Shown here: piece by piece, positions 46,128 to 55,198 of the stretch
Layout of the letters: the number at the start of each line of letters is the position of its first letter
Position numbering within the stretch: the stretch's first letter is position 1
Assembly (NCBI GenBank): GCA_035513295.1
Contig: DATKCH010000013.1
Location: 1-64,000, forward strand
Reading direction: 5' to 3'
Length of the DNA: 64,000 bases
Source: DATHRK01 sp035513295
GTDB taxonomy: Bacteria; Gemmatimonadota; Gemmatimonadetes; Longimicrobiales; RSA9
Program-made: the position numbers and the translations under genes
The notes under the pieces: generated by a model
Told to the model about the DNA's origin: nothing
The model's input: only the letters and a program-made list of their open reading frames with translations
Databases searched by the model: none

Positions 46128-46828
46128 GCGGACGCGCGCTCCGCCGCCAGGCGCACGACGAGCGCGTGCCGGTGTACCGCGCCTTCCAGGGCACCGTGCG
46201 CCTCCTGTCGCGCGTGTTCCTGCCGTCCGTCACCGTGGAGGGGCTCCACAACGTCCCCGACCGCGGCCCGTGCCTGATCGTGTCCAACCACCAGAGCATC
46301 CTGGACCCCATCCTGATCCAGTCGTTCTGTCCGCGGCCGCTGCACACGATGACCAAGAGCACGCAGTTCGGCGTGCCGGTGTTCGGCTGGCTGGTGCGTG
46401 AACACCTGCTCGCGTTCCCCGTGCGGCGCTTCCAGATCGACCCCCAGGCGGTGCGCGTGGCGCTGCGCAGGCTGGAGCAGGGACGGGCCGTGGGGGTCTA
46501 CGTCGAGGGCGAGAGGTCGTGGGACGGGTGCCTGCAGCCGCCCCGGCTCGGCACCCTCCGATTGCTGCTCAAGGCCGGCGTGCCGGTCATTCCGTGCGCG
46601 ATCTCCGGCTCCTACGACGTGTGGCCGCGCTGGGACCGCGCGCTCCGGCTCGCGCCGGTGCGGATCGCGTTCGGGGAGCCCGTGCCGCTGCCGAAGCTCG
46701 ACGACCGGCGCGCGCGCGAGCGCAGCCTCGACGGCGCCGCGGCGGCCGTGATGGGGGCGCTGAGGGCCCTTCTGCGGCCCGCTGGAAGGCCGGAAGCGGT
46801 GGCCGCGGGGGAGGGACGGAGGGGATAA
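46124..46828 (+). CDS. plsC: 1-acyl-sn-glycerol-3-phosphate acyltransferase-like protein (PlsC)
   Basis: Membrane-associated acyltransferase that should make phosphatidic acid from lysophosphatidic acid. The catalytic HX4D motif is in VSNHQSILDPILI, and the phosphate-binding motif appears as YVEGERSWDG, a variation on the usual EGTRS. The 234-residue length fits. The TTG start overlaps the previous stop (TTGA). It is the last gene before the dif-like site. Confidence 0.85.
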   Translation: MSGRALRRQAHDERVPVYRAFQGTVRLLSRVFLPSVTVEGLHNVPDRGPCLIVSNHQSILDPILIQSFCPRPLHTMTKSTQFGVPVFGWLVREHLLAFPVRRFQIDPQAVRVALRRLEQGRAVGVYVEGERSWDGCLQPPRLGTLRLLLKAGVPVIPCAISGSYDVWPRWDRALRLAPVRIAFGEPVPLPKLDDRRARERSLDGAAAAVMGALRALLRPAGRPEAVAAGEGRRG

Positions 46829-46860
46829 AGCCGGGGTTTCCCACATCCGTCCACCCATCA

Positions 46861-46888
46861 AGTTTACATAATGTAGATTATACGAAGT
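46861..46888 (-). other. dif: Chromosomal dif site (XerC/XerD recombination site)
   Basis: On the minus strand the 28 bp read ACTTCGTATAA (XerC arm), TCTACA (6-nt centre), TTATGTAAACT (XerD arm). The XerD arm is identical to that of the Bacillus subtilis dif site, and 24 of 28 positions agree overall, comparing with the B. subtilis site as I recall it. The 11-6-11 layout with partially inverted arms is the dif signature. Only 7 of 28 bases are G or C, in DNA that is otherwise around 70% GC. It lies in an intergenic gap between plsC and a convergent minus-strand gene. It marks where FtsK and Xer recombinase resolve chromosome dimers. Confidence 0.87.
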
Positions 46889-46904
46889 TCATCCGGAGAT
46901 GAAC
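46887..46904. repeat. Inverted repeat flanking the dif site
   Basis: GTTCATC and GATGAAC are perfect 7-bp arms around CGGA, starting in the last bases of the dif core. It could be a protein-binding palindrome or a transcript hairpin between the convergent genes. It has no T tract. Confidence 0.4.
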
Positions 46905-46956
46905 GGAGGGCGCCCGGAGGACGGAGGTGGCTCGAGGGACGGGCGCGGACTCGGGG

Positions 46957-47655
46957 TCAGGCGCCGGCCTGCGCCTGCGCCTCGGCCTGGGCCTCGCCGA
47001 GACGGAGCCGGAGGAGTGGCACCTGGGGGTCGTTCTCGGGAAACGCATCGAGCGCGCGCCGGTAGAGCTCCGCGGCTCCGGCCGCGTCCCCCCGCTGCAT
47101 CCGGACGCGCCCGGCGTCCGCGAGGGCGCGATTGCGCTCGAACCGGCGAGCCGCGTCGGTGGAGATGCGCAGGTACTCGGCCTCGGCCTCCTCCCAGCGT
47201 TCGGCCTGCTCGTGCGCCGCGGCGGCAAGCCGGGCGGCGCTGGCGCCGAGGGGGTCGTTCAGGTCGCGCGACAGCTCGTAGACCGCGTCGAGCGCCTCCT
47301 CGTTGCGGCCCTCGAGGAGCAGTAGCTGGGCCATCATCAGGCGCCCGTCCCGGCCCGAAGGCGTGTCCGAGAAACTCTCCAGGAAGGCGGAGAGGTCGCG
47401 CAGGGCGAGCGGCGTGTTGCCGGTGGCGATGGTCTGCCGGATCGCGCTCAGCTCGGCGCTCGCGGCCTCCCTCAGCGCACGCTGGTAGCGGATCCAGTAC
47501 AGCGAGCCGGCCACGAGGATGAAGAGCGCGATCGCGGCGATGGTGACGGTGCGCGAGTTGCGCTTGAACCAGTCGCCCCCGGCCATGACCCCGGCGACGA
47601 ACCGGTCATCCGGGTCCTCGGCGGCGCGGTGCGGTGCGTTGGGATGCTTTGCCAT
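46957..47655 (-). CDS. Membrane-anchored tetratricopeptide protein (YfgM-like)
   Basis: A 232-residue protein with a short cytoplasmic N terminus, one transmembrane helix (residues ~34-52, VTIAAIALFILVAGSLYWI) and TPR-like helical repeats to the end (AQLLLLEGRNEEALDAVYEL, AAELYRRALDAFPENDPQVP). The layout is like YfgM/DUF2133 proteins, which work near the Sec translocon and periplasmic chaperones. The ATG at MAKHPNAPHR was chosen; an ATG six codons upstream is possible. It faces the TamA gene across a 250-nt gap. Confidence 0.72.
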   Translation of the reverse strand: MAKHPNAPHRAAEDPDDRFVAGVMAGGDWFKRNSRTVTIAAIALFILVAGSLYWIRYQRALREAASAELSAIRQTIATGNTPLALRDLSAFLESFSDTPSGRDGRLMMAQLLLLEGRNEEALDAVYELSRDLNDPLGASAARLAAAAHEQAERWEEAEAEYLRISTDAARRFERNRALADAGRVRMQRGDAAGAAELYRRALDAFPENDPQVPLLRLRLGEAQAEAQAQAGA

Positions 47656-47904
47656 AGGTCGTCGGCGCGCCACGCGGCGCGTTCATATTCTCACTGGTGT
47701 CCCGGCCCGGCGTCCTGCGCGGCAACGAGGAGGACGCGGCACAGCATGACAGGGTACCCGCAAGGTGACGTCGGGTCAATCCGCCCAGCCCCCCGATTTC
47801 GGCGAGCCACGGCGACGAACCACGGCGCAGGTCGGCGCCCGGATGCCGCTGGCCTTCGTCTTGCGCGCCTGGCCGGCGCGCGCGCGTGATTGCGGGGGTC
47901 GCGC

Positions 47905-50172
47905 GTGGCCGTCAGAATCCTGGCACATGAAACCCCAAAGGCGTTGATACACCGACTTCCGCGTCCCTCCCCGGGGCGCAACGCAACCGCCCGCGCCGCG
48001 CTGGCGGCGCTGGGGGTCGCGATCGCGGCGGCCGGCTGCGTGCGCGGCGCGGGCGCGGATCTGTTCCCCACCTTCGTGGACCTCGCGGGCAGCGAGATCG
48101 ACGAGGTCGGGTTCCACGGCCAGGAGCCCTTCGACGAGGACACCCTGCAGACCCTGATCGGGACCCGGGCCACGCGCTGCTCCCTGCTCGGCATGCCCGT
48201 GTGCATAGGGGGCCTCGGCCGTCAGCGCGGCTACCTGGACCTGGAAGTCCTGCGGGACGACGTCCGCCGGCTGTCGCTCTTCTACCGCCAGAATGGCTTC
48301 TTCGGGACGACGGTGCGTCCCCAGGTCGTGACCGGGGAGGCCGAGGGGTCCGCGACGGATGACGACGATGACCGGCCGCAGGTGCTGGTGACGTTCGAGA
48401 TCGCCCGCGCCGACGCGGTCATCGTCGAGCGCCTGGGGCTGGAGGGACTCGATGGGGCGCTGGACACGGCGCTGCTCCGCGGCCGGCTGCCGCTGGCGGT
48501 GGGCGACACGTTCCGCCTGCCGCTGTTCACCGCGTCGGCCGACACGGTCCTGCGCCGGCTCCGCCGGGAGGGGTACGCGTTCTCGGAGATCCTGCGCAAC
48601 TTCGGCGTCGACACGCTGCGCGACCGGGCCGACGCGGAGCTCCTCGCGGTCCCGGGTCCCGTCGTGACGATCGACACCGTGATCGTCGTCGGGGGCGAGC
48701 ACCTGGGCCGGGGCATCGTCCTCCGGCAGGTGGGCGTCCGGGCCGGGGACCTGCTCCAGATGGACCGGCTGGCGGAGGGGCAGCGCAACCTGTACAACCT
48801 GGAGCTGGTGCGCTTCGCGAGCGTGGCCATGGCGCCGGATTCCCTGCAGGTGAGTCGGGGGGACAGCACGCGCGCGTCGGTGCTCGTGCAGGTGGACGAA
48901 GGCGACGTCCACGTGGTCGACGCGGGCGCCGGCTTCGGTAGCGTGAGCTGTGGCCGGGTGGACGCGACGTGGGTCAGCCGCTCCTTCATCGGGGGCGCGC
49001 GCCGGCTGGCGATCGGCGGCAGCGTGTCCAAGCTCGGCCAGGGCGACCCGCTGGCTTTCGACTTCGGCAGGACCGTCTGCGACGAGTTCAGCACCGACGT
49101 GCTGGGCAACCAGCTCGACTTCGGCAACGACCTCGATTACCAGCTCACCGCCGACCTGACCCGGCCGTTCTTCATCAGTCCCCGCAACCAACTTACGCTC
49201 ACCGGCTTCGTGGAACGCGTGAGCGAGCCCCAGGTTTTCCAGCGGCGCGCCCGCGGCGGCCGATTCGGCATCCAGCGGCGCTTCGTCTCGGGCGATCTGG
49301 GCACGATCGGGGTGAGCGTCGAACGGGCCTCGGTGCAGGCCTCCGACGCGATCTTCTGCCTGACGCTCTCCGTGTGCGATCCGGAAGTCGCGGCCGCGCT
49401 CCAGAGTCCGCGCTGGCGCAACGGCTTCGACGTCGTCTGGACGCGGGACCGGACGGACCGGCCGATCGATCCACGCGGCGGATACCAGGCGCGAGCGTCC
49501 ACCACGTGGGCGGTGGGGGCCCTGGGTTCGGACCTCACGTTCGTGCAGGTGGGGCTGGGCGCGGCCACCTACAGGCAGGTGAAGCCCGACTGGGTGCTCG
49601 CGGGCCAGGCGCGCATCGCGAGCTTCCTCGGCACGGCGACCGTGAGCGCGGATTCCACCGTGCGGGCGCGCGAGGACGTGCTGCCGCCCGACGAGCGGCT
49701 CTTCGCGGGCGGCGCCAACAGCGTGCGCGGATTCGGCCAGAATACGCTCGGGCCGGGGGTGTGGATCTATCAGCCCGAGGGCGCCGAATCCGGAGTGGGA
49801 TCGGACACCATATTCGTACCGGTGGGGGGCACGACGTCGGCCATCGCGACCCTCGAGCTGCGCTTCCCTTCCCCGTTCCTGAGCGACCGCATGCGGCTCG
49901 CTGCGTTCGTGGACGCGGGCACGGTGCAGGTCGGCGGCCTCGACGCGCTGGGCTCGGGCTGGCGGGTGACGCCCGGGGTGGGCCTCCGCATCCGGAGCCC
50001 GGTCGGTCCGATCCGCATGGACCTGGCGTTCAATCCGCAGGCCCCTCCGACCGGCGAGCTGTTCGAAATCCCCGAGGAGGGCGGGCCCATCCCGATCGGC
50101 GTGCTGTTCCAGAAGGAGCAGACGCTCCTGGGTCGACTGCAGTTCCACCTGGCCGTCGGACAGGCGTTCTGA
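47905..50172 (+). CDS. Omp85-family outer membrane protein TamA/BamA-like
   Basis: Outer-membrane assembly protein. After an N-terminal lipoprotein-like or signal segment (ALAALGVAIAAAGC) come POTRA-type repeats (EIDEVGFHGQEPFDEDTLQTL, FFGTTVRPQVV, TIDTVIVVGGEHLGRGIVLR), then a 16-strand-type barrel with the conserved GGANSVRGFGQNTLG motif and a C-terminal FHLAVGQAF. Partner TamB lies next to it, so TamA is the best reading. The start is unsure: GTG 47905 follows GGGGG; TTG 47944 would give a shorter leader. The length is about 755 residues. Confidence 0.85.
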   Translation: MAVRILAHETPKALIHRLPRPSPGRNATARAALAALGVAIAAAGCVRGAGADLFPTFVDLAGSEIDEVGFHGQEPFDEDTLQTLIGTRATRCSLLGMPVCIGGLGRQRGYLDLEVLRDDVRRLSLFYRQNGFFGTTVRPQVVTGEAEGSATDDDDDRPQVLVTFEIARADAVIVERLGLEGLDGALDTALLRGRLPLAVGDTFRLPLFTASADTVLRRLRREGYAFSEILRNFGVDTLRDRADAELLAVPGPVVTIDTVIVVGGEHLGRGIVLRQVGVRAGDLLQMDRLAEGQRNLYNLELVRFASVAMAPDSLQVSRGDSTRASVLVQVDEGDVHVVDAGAGFGSVSCGRVDATWVSRSFIGGARRLAIGGSVSKLGQGDPLAFDFGRTVCDEFSTDVLGNQLDFGNDLDYQLTADLTRPFFISPRNQLTLTGFVERVSEPQVFQRRARGGRFGIQRRFVSGDLGTIGVSVERASVQASDAIFCLTLSVCDPEVAAALQSPRWRNGFDVVWTRDRTDRPIDPRGGYQARASTTWAVGALGSDLTFVQVGLGAATYRQVKPDWVLAGQARIASFLGTATVSADSTVRAREDVLPPDERLFAGGANSVRGFGQNTLGPGVWIYQPEGAESGVGSDTIFVPVGGTTSAIATLELRFPSPFLSDRMRLAAFVDAGTVQVGGLDALGSGWRVTPGVGLRIRSPVGPIRMDLAFNPQAPPTGELFEIPEEGGPIPIGVLFQKEQTLLGRLQFHLAVGQAF

Positions 50173-50193
50173 TGGCGCGCGGAGCCTGACGCG

Positions 50194-53100
50194 ATGACCG
50201 TGCGCCGGGGGCTCGCCGCGTCCGGAGGGTTCCTCCTGGCCGCCGCGGTCGTGGCGGCCGCGCTGCTCGTCACGATCCGGCGCGGCGGACCCGCCGTTCC
50301 CTTCTCGTCGGCGCCCGGCGCGCCCGGCCCGATCGGCGCGTTCGAGAGCCGCGTCGATGGATGGATCGAGAGCTGGAGCCCGCCGGCGACGCCCCTGACC
50401 GAGCCGGTCGACGTCGCGGCCACGGCCGTCCTCTGGACCGACCTGGAGGGGCGGCGCTTCCTCGATTTTCCGACCGTCCGCCTCAGCCTCGAGGCCAACG
50501 AGTTGCTCGCGGGCCGAATCCGCACGCGCGCCGGCAGGCTCGAGGGCGCTCGGGTGGTTCTCGTGAAGCCGTCGGAGGACGCGCTCTGGAACTACCAGGC
50601 GATCCTGGAGGCCCAGGGGTCCGACCGGGGCGCCGCTCCCGCGGGGGACCGCGCCGTGCTCCTCAACACGCTCGTGCGCGGCGGCGAGATCCAGCTCCAG
50701 CTGCCGGACACGGCGTACACGCTTCGCGACGTCGAGGGAGAGCTCAGGCGCGTCGCGGTCCCGGCCGCCGACCCGGCGGCCGTCACCGCCGAGGCCGACC
50801 GGCTGGCGATGTCGATACGCGGCGAGGACCCGTCGCGGCCGTTCCTGCCGATCCTCGCGACCGACGGAGTGATCCGGGGCAGGAACGGGACCTACGCCTT
50901 CGAGATCGCTTCGCTGGACCTCGAAGGCGTCCGCATGGCCGGCCTCGAAGGCGTCTGGGACCCCGAGCACGGGGGCTACGGCATCACCGGCCGGGCCGAG
51001 CGCGTCGCCGCCGAGTTCGCGGTGGCGAGCCGGCACTTCCCGGCCCTGCCCGACACAGGCCGCGCCACGTTCACCGCGAGCCTGGCCGCCGTCGAAGGCG
51101 GCGCGACCCGGGCGACGCTCACCGAGATGGCGCTCGAGGGTCCGGGAAGCGAAGTCGCCGGGTCTCTCACCGCGCTGGTGCCGCCCGACGCGGGTCGGAT
51201 ACGGGCCGAGGCCATGGACCTAACGCTGAGCCCGCTGGACCTCGAGTTCGCGTCCGCCTTCGTCGACTCGCTGCCGTTCGGGGGCACGGTCCGGGGGACC
51301 GTGCGCGGCGACCTCGCCGACCTGCGCATCGACCTCGCGGCCGACCTCGAGGGCGGGCGGTTGTCCCAGCCGCTGTCAGCCAGGCTGGAGGGGACCGTCT
51401 CGCTGGATGGCCAGAGGGCGCTCGCGCTGGACGCGGCCGACCTCTACCTGGAGGAGCTGCCGCTCGCGGCCCTTGCTTCCTTCGTGCCCGGGCTGCCCGC
51501 GCTCTCCGGCGCCGCCACCGGGCGCATCCAGCTCACCAACGACGGCGCCGGCGCGGCGCTGCCCGTGGAGGCGCGCATCGAGGTCGCGGGCGGCCTCGTG
51601 ACCCTTACGGGCTCGCTGGACGCGACCGGCGAGACGCTGCGCTACGACGTGCGCGGCAACGTCCTCGCGCTGCCCGTGGACTCGGTGATCGCGCGTCCGG
51701 TCCCGCCCGTCATGGCCAGCGGCACCTTCGCCGCGCGCGGGCAGGGGACGCAGCTGCGCGCGATGGACGCCGACGCCGCGGTCGACCTGACCTTCACGAG
51801 CTGGCTCACCGAGGGAGGCGACGGCCTGGAGGGGAGCGTGCTCGTCCGGGACGGCCGGATGTCCATCCGGGCGCTGGACCTCGCGCTCGCGACGCTGTCC
51901 GCGAGCGGACGGGGGACCTGGCGGTTTTCGGAGCCGGCGCAGGGAGCGCTCGAGCTCGGCGCGGACCTGACGAGCATGGCGCCCTTCCGACCCTACGTTC
52001 CGCTGCGGGCGTTCGACGGCGGCCTCTCCGTGGAGTCCACGGTGTCGGGCCCACTCGACTCGATTCGCGTCGCCGGCGTGGTCAGCATGGAGGATTTCTC
52101 CGTGGCGGGCTGGACGGTGGAGCGCGGCGGCGCGGACTTCGACGTGGTCATCGGCTGGCCCATACCGCGGCTGGAAGTGGACCTGCAGGCGACCGGCCTC
52201 GCGTCCGCCGCGCTGGGCACGTTCGAGACGTTCTCGGCGAACGTGGACCTGACGCGGCCCGATTTTTCGGCCGACCTGCGCATGGCCGACGCCCAGGGCG
52301 GCGTCATCGAGCTCGCGACGGAGGGCGCGCTGCGCGTCCGCGCCGGCGAGGCGACGGTGCGCACGCTGCGCATGGAGCTGGAACGCCAGCGCTGGACGCT
52401 GGTTGCCCCCACGCGCCTTGAGTGGGGGGACAGCATCGGGGTCGATTCGCTGGCGCTGCGGCAGTCGGATGGGCCCGGGAGCCTCGTCGTGCACGGCGCG
52501 ATCCGGCCCGAGGGCGGGACGACGATCCGGCTCGACGCCGATCAGGTGCCGATCGAGCAGTTCGGCCGGCTCGCCGGGACCGAGCCGCCTTTCGCGGGCC
52601 TGTTGTCGAGCGACCTGGTCGTAGGGGGAACCCCGGCCAGCCCGACGCTCGCCGGCGACATGTCCCTGCGCGCCGCGCGCATCGGCGAGCTGGCGCTGTC
52701 CTCGGTCGACGGCCGGATCGACTACGACGACGGCCGCATGAGCTTCGGCTTCGAGGGCGCGCTCGCGGAGTCCGGCGGCTCGCTCGAGGCGTCTGGCACC
52801 CTTCCCTTCTCGCTGTCGCTGCGGCCGTTCGCGGCGAGCCTGGACGCGGCGGCGCCGCTCGACGCCGAGCTGCGCGCCGACCGCTTCCCGCTGGCGGCGT
52901 TCCGCCCCTTCGCCCCCGTCGGGGTCAACGGGCTCCAGGGAGACCTCGCGGGCGACGTGACCGTGAGCGGGTCGCTGGACGCTCTCGAGCTACGAGGCGA
53001 GGCGGCGGGCACGGCGCTGTCCGTGGAGATAGAGCGCTTCGGGCGCACGTTCGAGGAGGGCTCGCTGTCGGCGCGCTTCGACGGCCCGCGCATCGAGATC

Positions 53101-54315
53101 CTCGACGCGGCGGTCCGCAGCGACGGTTGGGGACGGGCCAGCGGCACCATCCTACTGTCCGAGGAAGGTGGGCCTCCCTCGCTCGACCTCGACATCGCGC
53201 TGGAGGGGATCCGCCCTGTCGCGTTCGACGACCTGCCCGCGGTCGCCGCGCGCGGCGCGCTGCGACTCACCGGCGACCTGCACCGGCCCCTGGTCCAGGG
53301 GACGCTCGAGATCCGCGACGGCACGGTCGTAATACCGGCCCGGGGCCCGGGCGCGGCGCTAGAGGACGAGATCGCGGGGGTCGCCGAGGCGGGACCGATC
53401 TCGCTCGGCGACCTGCCGGACGCCGCCGACCGCGATCCCACGAGCGCGAGCGAGCTCTCGGTCTCGGGTCTGGACCTCACCATCGGTCCGGACACGTGGT
53501 TCGAGGTCGAGGACGCGCGCGCGCAGATGCGGGGCGACCTGATCGTCGACATGTATCCGCCGGACGTCCTGAGCCTGACGGGCACGTTGAGCGGCGAGCG
53601 GGGCACGTTCACCCTCGTCGCGGGTCCCGTCGTGCGCCGGTTCGAGGTGATCGAGGCGAACATCCGGTTCCTGGGGCTGCCGAAGCCCAATCCCGTCCTC
53701 GACATCACGGCCGCGCGCGAAGTGTTCCTGCAGGGTGGAGGACAGCTCCAGATCCAGGCGCGCGTCGGTGGCACGCTCGAGCAGCCCACGCTCTCCCTCG
53801 CCACGGAGACCGGTCAGACCATACCGGAGGCCGACCTGCTCTCGTTCCTCGTCTTCGGCCAGCCGGGTGGCGGCGGCGGCGTGCCGAGCAGGACCGCGCT
53901 CCAGGGGGTGTTCCTGGGCGGCCTCGGCGACGTGTTCGGGGGATTCCTGGAGGACGAGATCGTCCGCGACCTGGGGGTGCCGCTGGACGTTTTCCAGATC
54001 CGCTTCGGGTCGGGCATCGGCGGCGGCGCGTTCGAGACCCTCGCGCCGACCGTGGTGGTGGGCAAGGAGGTCTTCGACAACGTGTTCATCACCGCGGACC
54101 TCGGCATCGGCACGCTCTTCGAGCCGACCGCCACGCAGGGCGGCCCCACCTGGGCGCTGACCGTGGACTGGCGCATCGACCGCCAGTGGTCCGCGCAGGC
54201 GGGCTTCGAGCCGTTCAACCGGGGTCGCATCCTGCGCACCGTCGCCGGGGTGCGCACGCTGATCAATCCGCGCCAGGAAGCGTTCGCCGAGATCCGGAGG
54301 CGCTGGACCTACTAG
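50194..54315 (+). CDS. tamB: Translocation and assembly module protein TamB (AsmA-like/DUF490)
   Basis: Inner-membrane-anchored protein that spans the periplasm as a long beta-taco groove, helping insert outer-membrane proteins or carry phospholipids. The 1373-residue product has an N-terminal helix (GGFLLAAAVVAAALLVTIRRG), long repetitive beta-rich sequence, and the C-terminal DUF490 block (FVLDITAAREVFLQ-like LDITAAREVFLQGGGQLQIQ, PEADLLSFLVFGQPGG, DVFQIRFGSG) ending IRRRWTY. It begins 22 nt after TamA. Confidence 0.9.
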   Translation: MTVRRGLAASGGFLLAAAVVAAALLVTIRRGGPAVPFSSAPGAPGPIGAFESRVDGWIESWSPPATPLTEPVDVAATAVLWTDLEGRRFLDFPTVRLSLEANELLAGRIRTRAGRLEGARVVLVKPSEDALWNYQAILEAQGSDRGAAPAGDRAVLLNTLVRGGEIQLQLPDTAYTLRDVEGELRRVAVPAADPAAVTAEADRLAMSIRGEDPSRPFLPILATDGVIRGRNGTYAFEIASLDLEGVRMAGLEGVWDPEHGGYGITGRAERVAAEFAVASRHFPALPDTGRATFTASLAAVEGGATRATLTEMALEGPGSEVAGSLTALVPPDAGRIRAEAMDLTLSPLDLEFASAFVDSLPFGGTVRGTVRGDLADLRIDLAADLEGGRLSQPLSARLEGTVSLDGQRALALDAADLYLEELPLAALASFVPGLPALSGAATGRIQLTNDGAGAALPVEARIEVAGGLVTLTGSLDATGETLRYDVRGNVLALPVDSVIARPVPPVMASGTFAARGQGTQLRAMDADAAVDLTFTSWLTEGGDGLEGSVLVRDGRMSIRALDLALATLSASGRGTWRFSEPAQGALELGADLTSMAPFRPYVPLRAFDGGLSVESTVSGPLDSIRVAGVVSMEDFSVAGWTVERGGADFDVVIGWPIPRLEVDLQATGLASAALGTFETFSANVDLTRPDFSADLRMADAQGGVIELATEGALRVRAGEATVRTLRMELERQRWTLVAPTRLEWGDSIGVDSLALRQSDGPGSLVVHGAIRPEGGTTIRLDADQVPIEQFGRLAGTEPPFAGLLSSDLVVGGTPASPTLAGDMSLRAARIGELALSSVDGRIDYDDGRMSFGFEGALAESGGSLEASGTLPFSLSLRPFAASLDAAAPLDAELRADRFPLAAFRPFAPVGVNGLQGDLAGDVTVSGSLDALELRGEAAGTALSVEIERFGRTFEEGSLSARFDGPRIEILDAAVRSDGWGRASGTILLSEEGGPPSLDLDIALEGIRPVAFDDLPAVAARGALRLTGDLHRPLVQGTLEIRDGTVVIPARGPGAALEDEIAGVAEAGPISLGDLPDAADRDPTSASELSVSGLDLTIGPDTWFEVEDARAQMRGDLIVDMYPPDVLSLTGTLSGERGTFTLVAGPVVRRFEVIEANIRFLGLPKPNPVLDITAAREVFLQGGGQLQIQARVGGTLEQPTLSLATETGQTIPEADLLSFLVFGQPGGGGGVPSRTALQGVFLGGLGDVFGGFLEDEIVRDLGVPLDVFQIRFGSGIGGGAFETLAPTVVVGKEVFDNVFITADLGIGTLFEPTATQGGPTWALTVDWRIDRQWSAQAGFEPFNRGRILRTVAGVRTLINPRQEAFAEIRRRWTY

Positions 54316-54352
54316 CCTACCGGCGCAAAAGTGTCGTCGTCGGCGCCTCCTG

Positions 54353-55198
54353 CTAGCGCGCGGCCGCGACGGCTTCGGGCGCGGCCGCGGCGGTGGTGGG
54401 CCTTCCCGGCCGCCTCGTCCACAGCCACAGCCCCACCCCGAAGGCCACCATGCTGGCGATCTGGGAGGTCGTCAGCCCGAACACGAACCGGTCCCCCTTC
54501 GCGCGTACGAACTCCACCGCGAAACGCTCGATCCCGTAGAGCACCAGGAAGGCGCCGAACAGCTGCCCGGCGCGCAGCGCGCGCTTGGAGAGCTGCCAGA
54601 GGATCGCGAACATGATCACGCCGCCCGCGACCTCGTAGAGCTGCGTGGGGTGCACCGCGAGCACGGCGCCATCCGGCAGCGCGGGGTCGATGTCCACGCC
54701 GAGGGAGCGGAAGTAGCCGGCGGTGCTCGGCGGCGATCCCTGCGGGAACGCGATGCCCACCGCGGCGTTGGTGGGGAGGCCATAGTCATCGCCCACGAGA
54801 AAGCAGCCCACGCGCCCCACGGCGTAGGCGAGGCCCATCCCGGGCGCGACGCTGTCGAACATCGTGGCGACCGGCAGCCGCCGCCGCTGGGCCTGCCAGT
54901 AGAACGCCAGGGCCCCGCCGATCAAGCCGCCGTACCAAACGAGCCCGGCGCGGCTGGTGATCTCCCCCACCGGGTCGGCCGCGAAGTCCCGCCAGTGCAG
55001 CCCCATGTAGTAGAGCTTGGCGCCGAGGACCCCGGCGATCGCGGTCACCGCGAGGACCTCCCACGCGATCTCCGGATCCATGCCGCGCCGCGCGAGCTGC
55101 AGCGACAGGATCCATGCCCCCGTGAGGAAGGACAGGAAGATCATGACGCCGAAGCTCGTGACCTCGAATCCCCCTATCTCGAACAGTACCGGGTACAT
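54353..55198 (-). CDS. lgt: Prolipoprotein diacylglyceryl transferase
   Basis: Adds diacylglycerol to the lipobox cysteine of prolipoproteins in the inner membrane. The 281-residue polytopic protein shows GLVWYGGLIGGALAFY, the signature region AYAVGRVGCFLVGDDYGLPT, HPTQLYEVAGGVIMF and GIERFAVEFVRAKGD. The signature has Cys-Phe-Leu-Val in place of the more usual Asn-Phe-Ile-Asn. Its ATG overlaps the ccmH stop by one base. It serves the lipoproteins predicted elsewhere in the window (LptC, LemA). Confidence 0.92.
   Translation of the reverse strand: MYPVLFEIGGFEVTSFGVMIFLSFLTGAWILSLQLARRGMDPEIAWEVLAVTAIAGVLGAKLYYMGLHWRDFAADPVGEITSRAGLVWYGGLIGGALAFYWQAQRRRLPVATMFDSVAPGMGLAYAVGRVGCFLVGDDYGLPTNAAVGIAFPQGSPPSTAGYFRSLGVDIDPALPDGAVLAVHPTQLYEVAGGVIMFAILWQLSKRALRAGQLFGAFLVLYGIERFAVEFVRAKGDRFVFGLTTSQIASMVAFGVGLWLWTRRPGRPTTAAAAPEAVAAAR

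Noticed and set aside
46861..46890. loxP-like sequence (the TATACGAAGTT arm also matches loxP)
   Set aside because: The other arm matches loxP poorly, while the 11-6-11 layout and the TTATGTAAACT half match dif, and a Xer recombinase is nearby.
47776..51036. 1086-codon open frame on the minus strand across tamA and tamB
   Set aside because: It is the antisense shadow of tamA/tamB: composition is His/Arg/Gln/Val-rich with no domain, while the plus-strand frames have clear Omp85 and TamB motifs.
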